Shown here: one piece after another, positions 13,826 to 18,536 of the stretch | Numbering within the stretch: the stretch's first letter is position 1 | Layout: each line of letters begins with the position of its first letter | Source: JBCBZH01 sp039815415 | Lineage (GTDB): Bacteria > Bacteroidota > Rhodothermia > Rhodothermales > Rubricoccaceae | Length of the DNA: 18,536 nt | Assembly (NCBI GenBank): GCA_039815415.1 | Contig: JBCBZH010000055.1 | Coordinates: 1 to 18,536, forward strand | Reading direction: 5' to 3' | The notes under the pieces: generated by a model | Databases searched by the model: none | What the model was told of the DNA's origin: nothing | The model's input: the letters and a program-made list of their open reading frames with translations, nothing else | Position numbers and translations under genes: made by a program

Positions 13826-13852
13826 GGGTGGGTGGGGTGGGGGGATGGGGGG
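13826..13852 (+). promoter_or_regulatory. G-quadruplex-capable tract abutting the nrdJ start
   Basis: The plus strand has five G-runs of 3, 3, 4, 6 and 6 (13826-13828, 13830-13832, 13834-13837, 13839-13844, 13847-13852) with loops of 1, 1, 1 and 2 nt. This matches the strict quadruplex pattern. It is the template strand for nrdJ and ends exactly where the ATG begins; the mRNA leader is correspondingly C-rich and without a Shine-Dalgarno. Confidence 0.7.
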
Positions 13853-13991
13853 AGAGAGGGTGCCGATGCTGCTGGTCGTGGCAGTCGCAGACACCTGCGC
13901 CTCCACGCGGCGCGGCGGACCGGGTCGGGCATGAGGGCGCTCCCGAGGCGGTGGCCGGCGTGGCGTGAAGGCGCATCGAACGATGGCTCTC

Positions 13992-14020
13992 AAGTAACAG
14001 GTGAGGTCTTTCCCAGACAA
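13992..14020 (-). promoter_or_regulatory. Candidate sigma70-type promoter of nrdJ
   Basis: On the minus strand TTGTCT (14020-14015) and TTACTT (13997-13992) are 17 bp apart, giving a leader of about 160 nt. The -35 is close to consensus, the -10 is weak. The nearest DnaA-like box begins 8 bp upstream of the -35. Confidence 0.45.
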
Positions 14021-14027
14021 GGTGCAC

Positions 14028-14080
14028 TCATCCACGGCTTATCCACAGGTGTGGACCGAGGTGGGCGTCGGTTGTCCACG
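14028..14080 (+). promoter_or_regulatory. DnaA-box-like cluster upstream of nrdJ
   Basis: TTATCCACA at 14039-14047 is an exact consensus DnaA box. TCATCCACG (14028-14036) lies 11 bp before it in the same direction, one helical turn away; TTGTCCACG is at 14072-14080, and TCATCCACA lies in the opposite strand at 14170-14178. Each variant differs from consensus at one or two positions. DnaA regulation of ribonucleotide reductase is established for E. coli nrdAB. Confidence 0.6.
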
Positions 14081-14134
14081 CGTGTCCGAAGACCCAAATC
14101 TGCCTCAGAGGCACCTTAGGCGCCGAAAAGAATC

Positions 14135-14245
14135 TCCGTTATGCCAGTTTTCTCACACCAGGCCCGGCTTGTGGATGAACGGGCCCAGAGGCTGTAGTTC
14201 TGGGTTATTAATATCCGTTATGCTGATTCCTGGTGCATAACGGAT
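14135..14245. repeat. Three copies of TCCGTTATGC, two forming a perfect hairpin
   Basis: Direct copies lie at 14135-14144 and 14214-14223, and an inverted copy at 14235-14244. The last two extend to an 11-bp perfect dyad (ATCCGTTATGC / GCATAACGGAT, 14213-14223 and 14235-14245, loop 11 nt). The hairpin also sits 59 bp after the stop of the 51-aa acidic gene on the minus strand, so it could end that transcript. The extra direct copy 79 bp away argues for a protein-binding site. Confidence 0.6.
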
Positions 14246-14304
14246 CCTCGGGATCGGGCTGGCGATGCCTTCTCCATCTCGAGGGCCAGCAGCTGAAGAC
14301 AGCC

Positions 14305-14460
14305 TCAGAACTCCCCATCGATGTCGTCGATGTCGAAGCTCTCGTCAGCGTCGAAGGCGTCGTCATCCAAGTCCGCCAGCTCGTCGTCCAGATCCAGGTG
14401 TTCGGCATCGAGGTCAGCGAAATCATCCAGGTCGCTGTCGAAGTCGAAGTCGTTCAGCAT
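14305..14460 (-). CDS. Super-acidic mini-protein (51 aa)
   Basis: I do not recognise a family. ATG at 14458-14460 to TGA at 14305-14307 encodes 51 residues, of which 21 are Asp and 4 Glu, with no Lys or Arg and one His. The sequence repeats Phe/Leu/Ile-Asp units (FDFDSDLDDF, LDLDDELADLDDD, FDIDDIDGEF) and ends in Phe. Regularly spaced aromatic and aliphatic residues among acids resemble the acidic tails or DNA-mimic-like segments used to bind basic partners, but this is inference. The opposite-strand reading is a Ser-rich shadow. It is divergent from the 133-aa acidic gene, with 204 bp between them containing an 11-bp palindrome. The coding case rests on start, stop and a coherent composition, so chance low complexity cannot be excluded. 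Confidence 0.55.
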   Translation of the reverse strand: MLNDFDFDSDLDDFADLDAEHLDLDDELADLDDDAFDADESFDIDDIDGEF

Positions 14461-14500
14461 GGCGCAGAAGGCAAGGGGACTGAAGGATGCGAGCCTCAGA

Positions 14501-14511
14501 TGTCTCAGACA
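14501..14511. promoter_or_regulatory. Palindrome TGTCTCAGACA between divergent acidic genes
   Basis: An 11-bp perfect dyad sits 41 bp upstream of the 51-aa gene start and could be an operator. It is short, so weak evidence alone. Confidence 0.25.
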
Positions 14512-14643
14512 AGAAGGGGACGCGTTTTTCCATTCGCGGGCTGGCGGGGCCGTGAAACGGTCGGGAAAGCGGCACCGGAGGGCGTATGGCGGATCCAGCC
14601 CGGAGGCCGAGATGGTACCTTTCTGTCCTCATCTGACTGTGCC

Positions 14644-14658
14644 GCCCGCCTCGCGGGC
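14644..14658 (+). repeat. GCCCGC / GCGGGC stem-loop just before the 133-aa gene
   Basis: A perfect 6-bp GC stem with a 3-nt loop ends 6 bp before the ATG at 14665. In RNA it would lie at the ribosome entry site and may dampen translation. Confidence 0.35.
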
Positions 14659-14664
14659 TCCCCT

Positions 14665-15066
14665 ATGTTCGACGACCGCAGCGCGTATCCGCATCCCGAC
14701 GAGTTCAAGGTGATGCGTCCCGAGTACGATGACCCCGAGGAAGAGGGTCACGATTACATCGCCACCATCACCATTCCCCCGTTTCGCGTGACGGGTCTGA
14801 GTGCGTCTCGCCCTGGTGCCCGTCGCGCCGCCCTCTACGAGGCCGAGAAGACGTACCGGAACTACCACCCGAGCCACCGCATCGAGAGCCCGTTCCCGGA
14901 TGAGTTCGAGGACGCGGATGGCGTGACGTGGACCCGCATCAAGGTCAGCCAGCGCGATGAGCTGGGCGACTACGAGTTCCGCGACGAGGACGGCGAGGAC
15001 TACGCCGACATCGAGCAGATGCTTTCCTGGGACGTGCGCCCAGAACCGGTCTACGAAGACGAGTAG
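14665..15066 (+). CDS. Acidic hypothetical protein (133 aa)
   Basis: I do not recognise a family. ATG at 14665 to TAG at 15064-15066 gives 133 residues. The longer in-frame ORF from 14233 crosses the 51-aa gene antisense and is not supported. The protein is rich in Asp/Glu and Tyr. The N-terminal tail (RPEYDDPEEEGHDY) is acidic. Residues about 30-75 have alternating strand-like sequence (IATITIPPFRVTG) then a helix with Arg/Ala (RPGARRAALYEAEKTYRNYH). The C-terminal third again is acidic (LGDYEFRDEDGEDYADIEQM). There is no signal or membrane segment, so it is probably a cytoplasmic, soluble protein. It is followed by a classical terminator at 15097-15130, supporting a real monocistronic gene. 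Acidic composition fits a salt-adapted lineage. Confidence 0.72.
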   Translation: MFDDRSAYPHPDEFKVMRPEYDDPEEEGHDYIATITIPPFRVTGLSASRPGARRAALYEAEKTYRNYHPSHRIESPFPDEFEDADGVTWTRIKVSQRDELGDYEFRDEDGEDYADIEQMLSWDVRPEPVYEDE

Positions 15067-15096
15067 CCTGTCGCCAGCTCGTAATGATTCCCCGTT

Positions 15097-15130
15097 CGCC
15101 GCACTCCTCCCCGAGTGCGGCGTTTTCTTT
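15097..15130 (+). terminator. Rho-independent terminator of the 133-aa gene
   Basis: CGCCGCACTC and GAGTGCGGCG pair perfectly (10 bp, 6-nt loop CTCCCC) and are followed by TTTTCTTT. It separates the acidic gene from the phosphatase gene 24 bp further on. Confidence 0.92.
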
Positions 15131-15154
15131 GATCTCCTCTTGCCCACCTGTCTG

Positions 15155-16576
15155 ATGCGTGTTCGTTTCGTTCCTGTCGCGCTGGCGGCTCTGCTTCTGA
15201 GTGCCTGCACGCCTGTTCTCGCCAGCCCGTCGGCCGTCGAACCCCAGATCGGCGCCGGCCAGCTCGAGACGCCCTCGGCTCGCATCGTGGCCGGGCCGAT
15301 GCTGGCGGATGTCACACACCGAGGCATCGTGGTGTGGGTGCAGACCGATGCGCCTGCCGAGGTCACGCTGAGGTATGTGGCCGTCGCCAACGACTCGACT
15401 CAGCTGAGCGGGCAGGAGCAGGTCGAGCTGGCGCCCGTCCACACGTCTTCGGTATCGAACACGGCGTCGGTACGCATCTTCGGTCTGGAGCCGGGGTGGA
15501 CGTACACCTATAGTCTCGAGGTGGACGGGCAGGCTGTGGCTCTTGATGTGCCTACGCGGTTCACCACGCAGTCGCTCTGGCAGTGGCGCACCGATCCCCC
15601 CGAGGTCACGATCGCCTTCGGCTCGTGTTTCTACGACAACGACCCCGAGTACGACCGCCCCGGCAACTCCTACGGCGGCACGGTAGACATCTTCGAGCAG
15701 ATCCGGGATCGCCAGCCCGACGCCATGCTTTGGCTCGGCGACAACCTCTACCTCCGGGAGGTGGACTGGTGGAGCGCTCGGGGCATCCACTACCGCTACA
15801 GCCACGCCCGCCAGACGCCCGGCCTCCAGCGCTTGCTTGCCTCCACGGTCCACTACGCCACCTGGGACGACCACGACTACGGCCCCAACGACTCCGACCG
15901 CTCGTACATCTTCAAGGACGACGCGCTGGCGACGTTCAAGGACTTCTGGCCCAACCCGACCTATGGCGTCGGCGGCGTGCCGGGCGTGTTCACGCAGTTC
16001 GAACTGGGGGACGTGGAGGTGTTCCTGCTGGACAACCGCTACCACCGGGCCCCCAACCGCGCGCCGATGGACGAGCGGACGCTCCTCGGCGCCGAGCAGA
16101 TGCAATGGCTCCTCGACGCGCTCACCTTCAGCCGCGCGCCCTTCAAGCTGGTGGCGATGGGCAACCAGACCCTCAACCCCGTCCAGGTGTTCGAGAACTA
16201 CTCGAACGTGGCGCCCGAGGAGCGCGAATACCTCCTTGACCAGATCCGCGCCCGCCGCGTTGAGGGCGTCGTGTTTCTCTCGGGCGACCGGCACCACGGC
16301 GAGTTGAACCGCCTCGACCGGGAGGGCATCTATCCGCTCTACGACTTCACCTCCAGCCCGCTCACCGCCGGGGCCGTCGAGACGCCGCGCGACGCCGAGA
16401 ATCCGAGCCGCGTCGAGGGCACGCTCACCACCGGGGTCCGCAACTTCGGGACCGTCACGGTCTCCGGCGCCCGCCGCGACCGGACGCTCACGATGCGCGC
16501 GTTCGACGCCGAGGGCACGCTCCTCTGGGAACACGCCGTCCACGAGAACGACCTGAAGATGTCGCGTGATGAGTAG
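15155..16576 (+). CDS. PhoD-like alkaline phosphatase / metallophosphatase lipoprotein
   Basis: ATG at 15155 gives 473 residues. This start is chosen because it opens a lipoprotein signal, MRVRFVPVALAALLLSAC, with lipobox LLSAC and Cys18. The longer ORF from 14957 runs through the preceding gene's end and its terminator. About residues 40-140 are a beta-sandwich N-terminal domain (the PhoD_N-like strand pattern). From about 150 comes the PhoD-type metallophosphatase core: FGSC (155-158), DAMLWLGDNLY (189-199), ATWDDHDYGPND (235-246), AMGNQTL (334-340) and FLSGDRHHGEL (374-384). These supply the metal-binding Cys/Asp/Asn/His set. It is predicted to be membrane-anchored outside the cytoplasmic membrane, hydrolysing phosphodiesters or monoesters; the substrate is not readable. 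A motif hairpin pair follows the gene. Confidence 0.93.
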   Translation: MRVRFVPVALAALLLSACTPVLASPSAVEPQIGAGQLETPSARIVAGPMLADVTHRGIVVWVQTDAPAEVTLRYVAVANDSTQLSGQEQVELAPVHTSSVSNTASVRIFGLEPGWTYTYSLEVDGQAVALDVPTRFTTQSLWQWRTDPPEVTIAFGSCFYDNDPEYDRPGNSYGGTVDIFEQIRDRQPDAMLWLGDNLYLREVDWWSARGIHYRYSHARQTPGLQRLLASTVHYATWDDHDYGPNDSDRSYIFKDDALATFKDFWPNPTYGVGGVPGVFTQFELGDVEVFLLDNRYHRAPNRAPMDERTLLGAEQMQWLLDALTFSRAPFKLVAMGNQTLNPVQVFENYSNVAPEEREYLLDQIRARRVEGVVFLSGDRHHGELNRLDREGIYPLYDFTSSPLTAGAVETPRDAENPSRVEGTLTTGVRNFGTVTVSGARRDRTLTMRAFDAEGTLLWEHAVHENDLKMSRDE

Positions 16577-16817
16577 GCCGTGGATCTCGCCAGCTCGCTG
16601 GGGCGGCGCTTCGCGCTGCCGAGTGCCCGACCGGAAATCATCAACCGTCTAATCGCCAGTCGCCGCCAGCTCGAGGCACATCCGGTCGAGCTGGCGAAGA
16701 CTCATCAAGCGAGGTCGCCTCGCCCAGCCCGTGAAAGCACGGCAAGACTGTCCCTTTTCTGAAACCCACTCTACACGCCTCGGTACTCGTCGGCGTGTCC
16801 CATCCTGATCCCTGTTG
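16577..16817. other. Intergenic region between phosphatase and isocitrate dehydrogenase
   Basis: The 241-bp region contains three copies of the iterated motif (16587, 16664, 16686), a small perfect hairpin GCGAGG / CCTCGC (16709-16723), and an AT-richer stretch after about 16740 that may hold the dehydrogenase promoter. A 60-codon frame here (GTG 16580) crosses the hairpins and looks non-coding. Confidence 0.55.
16664..16696 (+). terminator. Inverted pair CGCCAGCTCGA / TCGAGCTGGCG after the phosphatase gene
   Basis: The perfect 11-bp arms (16664-16674 and 16686-16696) enclose an 11-nt loop, about 90 bp after the stop. There is no T-tract; a transcript-end role is inferred from position shared with the other pairs. 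Confidence 0.6.
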
Positions 16818-18305
16818 ATGACTCCTGTCCCTGCCACTACAGACACCCCTGAAACGCCCACCGACGAGTTGACGACCGTCGCGGTTGCCTACGGAGATGG
16901 CATTGGACCCGAGATCATGCGAGCGACGGTCCGCGTGCTGGAGGCCGCCGGGGCGCCGCTCCGCTACGAGACGGTTGAAGTGGGCGAGGCGGTCTACAAG
17001 AGCGGTCACACGTCGGGCATCTCGCCGGAATCGTGGGATGCCATCCGGGAGAACAAGATTCTACTCAAGGCGCCCATCACCACGCCCCAGGGCGGCGGCT
17101 ACAAGAGCCTCAACGTGACGCTCCGCAAGTCGCTCGGCATGTTCGCCAACGTGCGGCCCGTCAAGAGCTACACGCCGTACGTGGACTCGCCGCACCCGGG
17201 CATCGATCTCGTCATCATCCGCGAGAACGAGGAGGACACCTACGCGGGCATCGAGCACCGGCAGACGACCGAGGTCACGCAGACGCTCAAGCTCATCACG
17301 CGGCCCGGCACCGAGGCCATCGTCCGCTACGCCTTCGAGTACGCTCGCGCGCACGGCCGCCAGCGCGTGACGTGCATGTCCAAGGACAACATCATGAAGT
17401 TCACCGATGGGCTCTTCCACCGGGTGTTCGATGAGATCGCAGCGGAGTACCCGGGGATCGAGTCCAGCCACCGGATCATCGACATCGGCGCGGCGCTCGT
17501 GGGCGCGCGGCCCGAGACGTTCGACGTGATCGTGGCGCCTAACCTCTACGGGGACATCATCTCGGACATTGCTGCCGAGGCGTCCGGGTCGGTCGGGCTG
17601 GCGGGATCGGCCAACATCGGCACCGACGTTGCCATGTTCGAGGCGGTTCACGGGAGCGCGCCGGACATCGCCGGACAGGGCATCGCCAACCCGTCGGGGC
17701 TCTTGCGTGGGGCCATCATGATGCTCGATCACCTCAACCACGACCGCATCGCGGAGACCATCGAGAACGCCTGGCTGGCTACGCTCGAGGCGGGCATCCA
17801 CACCGGCGACATCTACCGCGAGGAGACGAGCACGCGGAAGGTCACAACCGCCGAGTTCGCCGACGCCATCATCGAGCGCCTCGGCCAGACGCCTGAGACG
17901 CTCCCGGCGGCGCACTACACCGACGCCGAGGTGACCGTCCCGGTCAACCCCTCGCCGCGCGTAGAGAAGACGCTCGTGGGTGTAGACGTTTTCCTCGACT
18001 GGGACGAGGACGGTCGCCAGCCCGATGTGATCGGCGACCAACTCCGCTCGCTCAGTGACGCGCCGCTGCGGCTCAAGCTCATCACCAACCGGGGCGTGAA
18101 GGTGTACCCGGATGGCCTCCCGGAGACGTTCTGGACCGACCACTGGCGCTGCCGCTTCACCAACCCGGATGGGGCCGCTGTCACGCCGTCCGATGTGGTG
18201 GATCTCCAGCGCCGCCTCGTGGACGCCGGGATGGACGTCATCAAGACGGAGAACCTGTACCTCTTCGACGGCGAGCGCGCCTACTCGCTGGCACAGGGCG
18301 AGTAG
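16818..18305 (+). CDS. icd: NADP-dependent isocitrate dehydrogenase, Thermus/Rickettsia-type with C-terminal extension
   Basis: ATG at 16818 gives 495 residues; a TTG just before it (16815) is unnecessary. The enzyme oxidatively decarboxylates isocitrate to 2-oxoglutarate in the TCA cycle. Visible: the GDGIGPE start of the fold (about 26-32), the substrate loop SLNVTLRKSLG (97-107), ENEEDTYAGIEHR (136-148), the metal-binding strand APNLYGDIISD (240-250), the cofactor loop EAVHGSAPDIAG (276-287) and NPSGLLRGAIMML. Unlike the roughly 415-residue E. coli type, it has about 140 extra C-terminal residues (VDVFLDWDEDGRQPDVIGDQ onward), as in Thermus-type enzymes of about 496 residues. No Shine-Dalgarno is visible. 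It is probably monocistronic and ends before a motif hairpin pair. Confidence 0.95.
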   Translation: MTPVPATTDTPETPTDELTTVAVAYGDGIGPEIMRATVRVLEAAGAPLRYETVEVGEAVYKSGHTSGISPESWDAIRENKILLKAPITTPQGGGYKSLNVTLRKSLGMFANVRPVKSYTPYVDSPHPGIDLVIIRENEEDTYAGIEHRQTTEVTQTLKLITRPGTEAIVRYAFEYARAHGRQRVTCMSKDNIMKFTDGLFHRVFDEIAAEYPGIESSHRIIDIGAALVGARPETFDVIVAPNLYGDIISDIAAEASGSVGLAGSANIGTDVAMFEAVHGSAPDIAGQGIANPSGLLRGAIMMLDHLNHDRIAETIENAWLATLEAGIHTGDIYREETSTRKVTTAEFADAIIERLGQTPETLPAAHYTDAEVTVPVNPSPRVEKTLVGVDVFLDWDEDGRQPDVIGDQLRSLSDAPLRLKLITNRGVKVYPDGLPETFWTDHWRCRFTNPDGAAVTPSDVVDLQRRLVDAGMDVIKTENLYLFDGERAYSLAQGE

Positions 18306-18345
18306 CAGGTCGGGAGGAAACAAGAATGAGGAAACGGGAATTGGT

Positions 18346-18379
18346 TCGCCAACTCGAGCGGTGTGCCTCGAGCTGGCGA
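18346..18379 (+). terminator. Inverted motif pair after the isocitrate dehydrogenase gene
   Basis: TCGCCAACTCGAG (18346-18358) faces CTCGAGCTGGCGA (18367-18379), 12 of 13 positions pairing around an 8-nt loop, 40 bp after the stop. It probably marks the transcript end. Confidence 0.65.
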
Positions 18380-18395
18380 CATCCTTCCCCATAGT

Positions 18396-18406
18396 GTCAT
18401 TCTGAG
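18396..18406 (+). repeat. Start of a third palindromic repeat, cut by the IS element
   Basis: GTCATTCTGAG matches the first 11 bases of the 134-bp repeat (GTCATCCTGAG) at 10 positions and then changes directly into the IS end. It is short, so the identity with the repeat is suggestive only. Confidence 0.4.
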
Positions 18407-18536
18407 AGGCTGTTTGGGATCACCGAATGCGGTTGAGCATCAGCCGCGACATCGCCAGCAGAACCATCGCCTCACTCGTCCGGCACAGCCGCTCATGGTC
18501 CTTCGACAACCGACGGTAGCCTTCCAACCACCCGAA
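18406..18536 (-). mobile_element. IS5-family-like insertion sequence, one end (rest outside window)
   Basis: The element boundary is placed at GAGGCTGTTTGGGATCA (from 18406), which resembles the terminal inverted repeats of IS5/IS427-group elements. It is preceded by TGA, a possible TNA-type target duplication. The transposase 3' end lies only 14 bp inside. The other end is not in the window, so completeness is unknown. Confidence 0.75.
18420..18536 (-). CDS. IS5-like DDE transposase, C-terminal 38 residues
   Basis: The minus-strand frame is open from the window edge to TGA at 18420-18422. It reads FGWLEGYRRLSKDHERL, then CRTSEAMVLLAMSRLMLNRIR. The pattern (R)RLSKDxERL...SEAMxxxAMxRLMLxR is the characteristic C-terminus of IS5/IS427-group DDE transposases, including the catalytic-region E(x6)K/R-type helix with the second residues RLSKD. 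The start and the catalytic Asp residues lie outside. Expected full length is about 270 residues in one or two frames, not testable here. Confidence 0.85.
   Translation of the reverse strand, partial: FGWLEGYRRLSKDHERLCRTSEAMVLLAMSRLMLNRIR

Larger units (their letters stand above)
13826..14304. other. Long regulatory region upstream of nrdJ
   Basis: This 479-bp gap has no credible gene. It holds, from the nrdJ side, the G-rich tract, about 140 bp of leader with nothing recognised, a sigma70-like promoter (13992-14020), DnaA-like boxes (14028-14080 and 14170-14178), a 13-bp palindrome TGCCTCAGAGGCA (14101-14113), three TCCGTTATGC sites (14135-14245) and an AT-rich patch (about 14203-14225). 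I looked for a B12 riboswitch and for the NrdR box pattern and saw neither. Confidence 0.7.

Noticed and set aside
13826..14035. N-terminal extension of nrdJ to the ATG at 14035
   Set aside because: The extra 70 residues are Arg/Pro-rich, cross the candidate promoter and G-rich tract, and match no family sequence.
10664..14119. 1151-residue ORF on the plus strand
   Set aside because: It is antisense to nrdJ, which has complete family motifs and catalytic cysteines. The ORF is His/Arg/Val/Gly-rich with no domain, an effect of high GC third positions.
14028..14245. Replication origin
   Set aside because: DnaA-like boxes and a small AT-rich patch are present, but the usual origin neighbours are absent and the sites sit at a promoter; a GC-skew plot of the chromosome would settle it.
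13826..14300. Cobalamin riboswitch or NrdR box for nrdJ
   Set aside because: I searched by eye for the B12-box pattern and for paired NrdR boxes on the minus strand and found no acceptable match; a covariance-model scan would be decisive.
14233..14664. N-terminal extension of the 133-aa acidic protein
   Set aside because: The region is antisense to the 51-aa acidic ORF and non-conserved in character; ATG 14665 fits better.
14957..15154. N-terminal extension of the phosphatase
   Set aside because: It would read through the preceding gene in another frame and through a perfect terminator, and would bury the lipoprotein signal.
16580..16762. 60-codon plus-strand ORF with GTG start
   Set aside because: It crosses two motif hairpins, has no hydrophobic or domain pattern, and lies in a probable terminator-promoter region.

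Overview
This is a GC-rich (roughly two-thirds G+C by eye) bacterial chromosomal segment with ordinary housekeeping content. I see no recognisable Shine-Dalgarno sequences before most starts. The window carries a Thermus/Salinibacter-type isocitrate dehydrogenase with a long C-terminal extension, a B12-dependent ribonucleotide reductase, and several Asp/Glu-rich proteins. Together these suggest a Rhodothermota/Bacteroidota-like organism (Rubricoccus/Rubrivirga/Salinibacter neighbourhood). That placement is inference from gene style, not a database match.

Layout. 1-836: C-terminal part of phosphoenolpyruvate carboxylase (+), closed by a GTAGGGGCGTA hairpin. 912-2045: minus-strand small genes, namely two tiny single-span membrane proteins (43 and 46 aa, both new short calls) and a secreted DUF1579-like protein. 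2149-8579: a minus-strand block read as GIY-YIG endonuclease, SLC13-type permease with two RCK_C domains, CPA2 antiporter fused to USP-like and EIIA-like domains, TetR regulator, then an SDR oxidoreductase whose AT-rich promoter carries a perfect GGAAC/GTTCC dyad. 8615-9968: a galactose-mutarotase-like gene (+) flanked by two nearly identical 134-bp palindromic repeats in mirror orientation. 10027-10586: a DUF433/DUF5615 toxin-antitoxin-like pair (-). 10805-13825: class II ribonucleotide reductase (-), with a classic terminator and an elaborate 5' region (G-quadruplex-capable tract, putative sigma70 promoter, DnaA-box cluster, TCCGTTATGC repeats). 14305-15066: a 51-aa super-acidic mini-protein (-) diverging from a 133-aa acidic orphan (+). 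15155-16576: a PhoD-like lipoprotein phosphatase (+). 16818-18302: isocitrate dehydrogenase (+). 18406-18536: the end of an IS5-like element.

How the genes fit together. PEP carboxylase and isocitrate dehydrogenase serve anaplerosis and the TCA cycle. The permease and antiporter are adjacent and both carry cytoplasmic regulatory domains, so they may form one ion/solute homeostasis unit with the TetR gene. The reductase is isolated and appears to have promoter-proximal DnaA sites, suggesting replication-linked control as known for E. coli nrdAB.

The most unusual feature is window-wide. The 9-mer GAGCTGGCG/CGCCAGCTC occurs about 28 times by hand count. It often forms facing pairs (perfect core CGCCAGCTCGAGCTGGCG) at gene ends, and one pair lies in frame inside the reductase linker. 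It looks like a highly iterated palindrome, or a terminator-like palindromic element, that I do not recognise as described.
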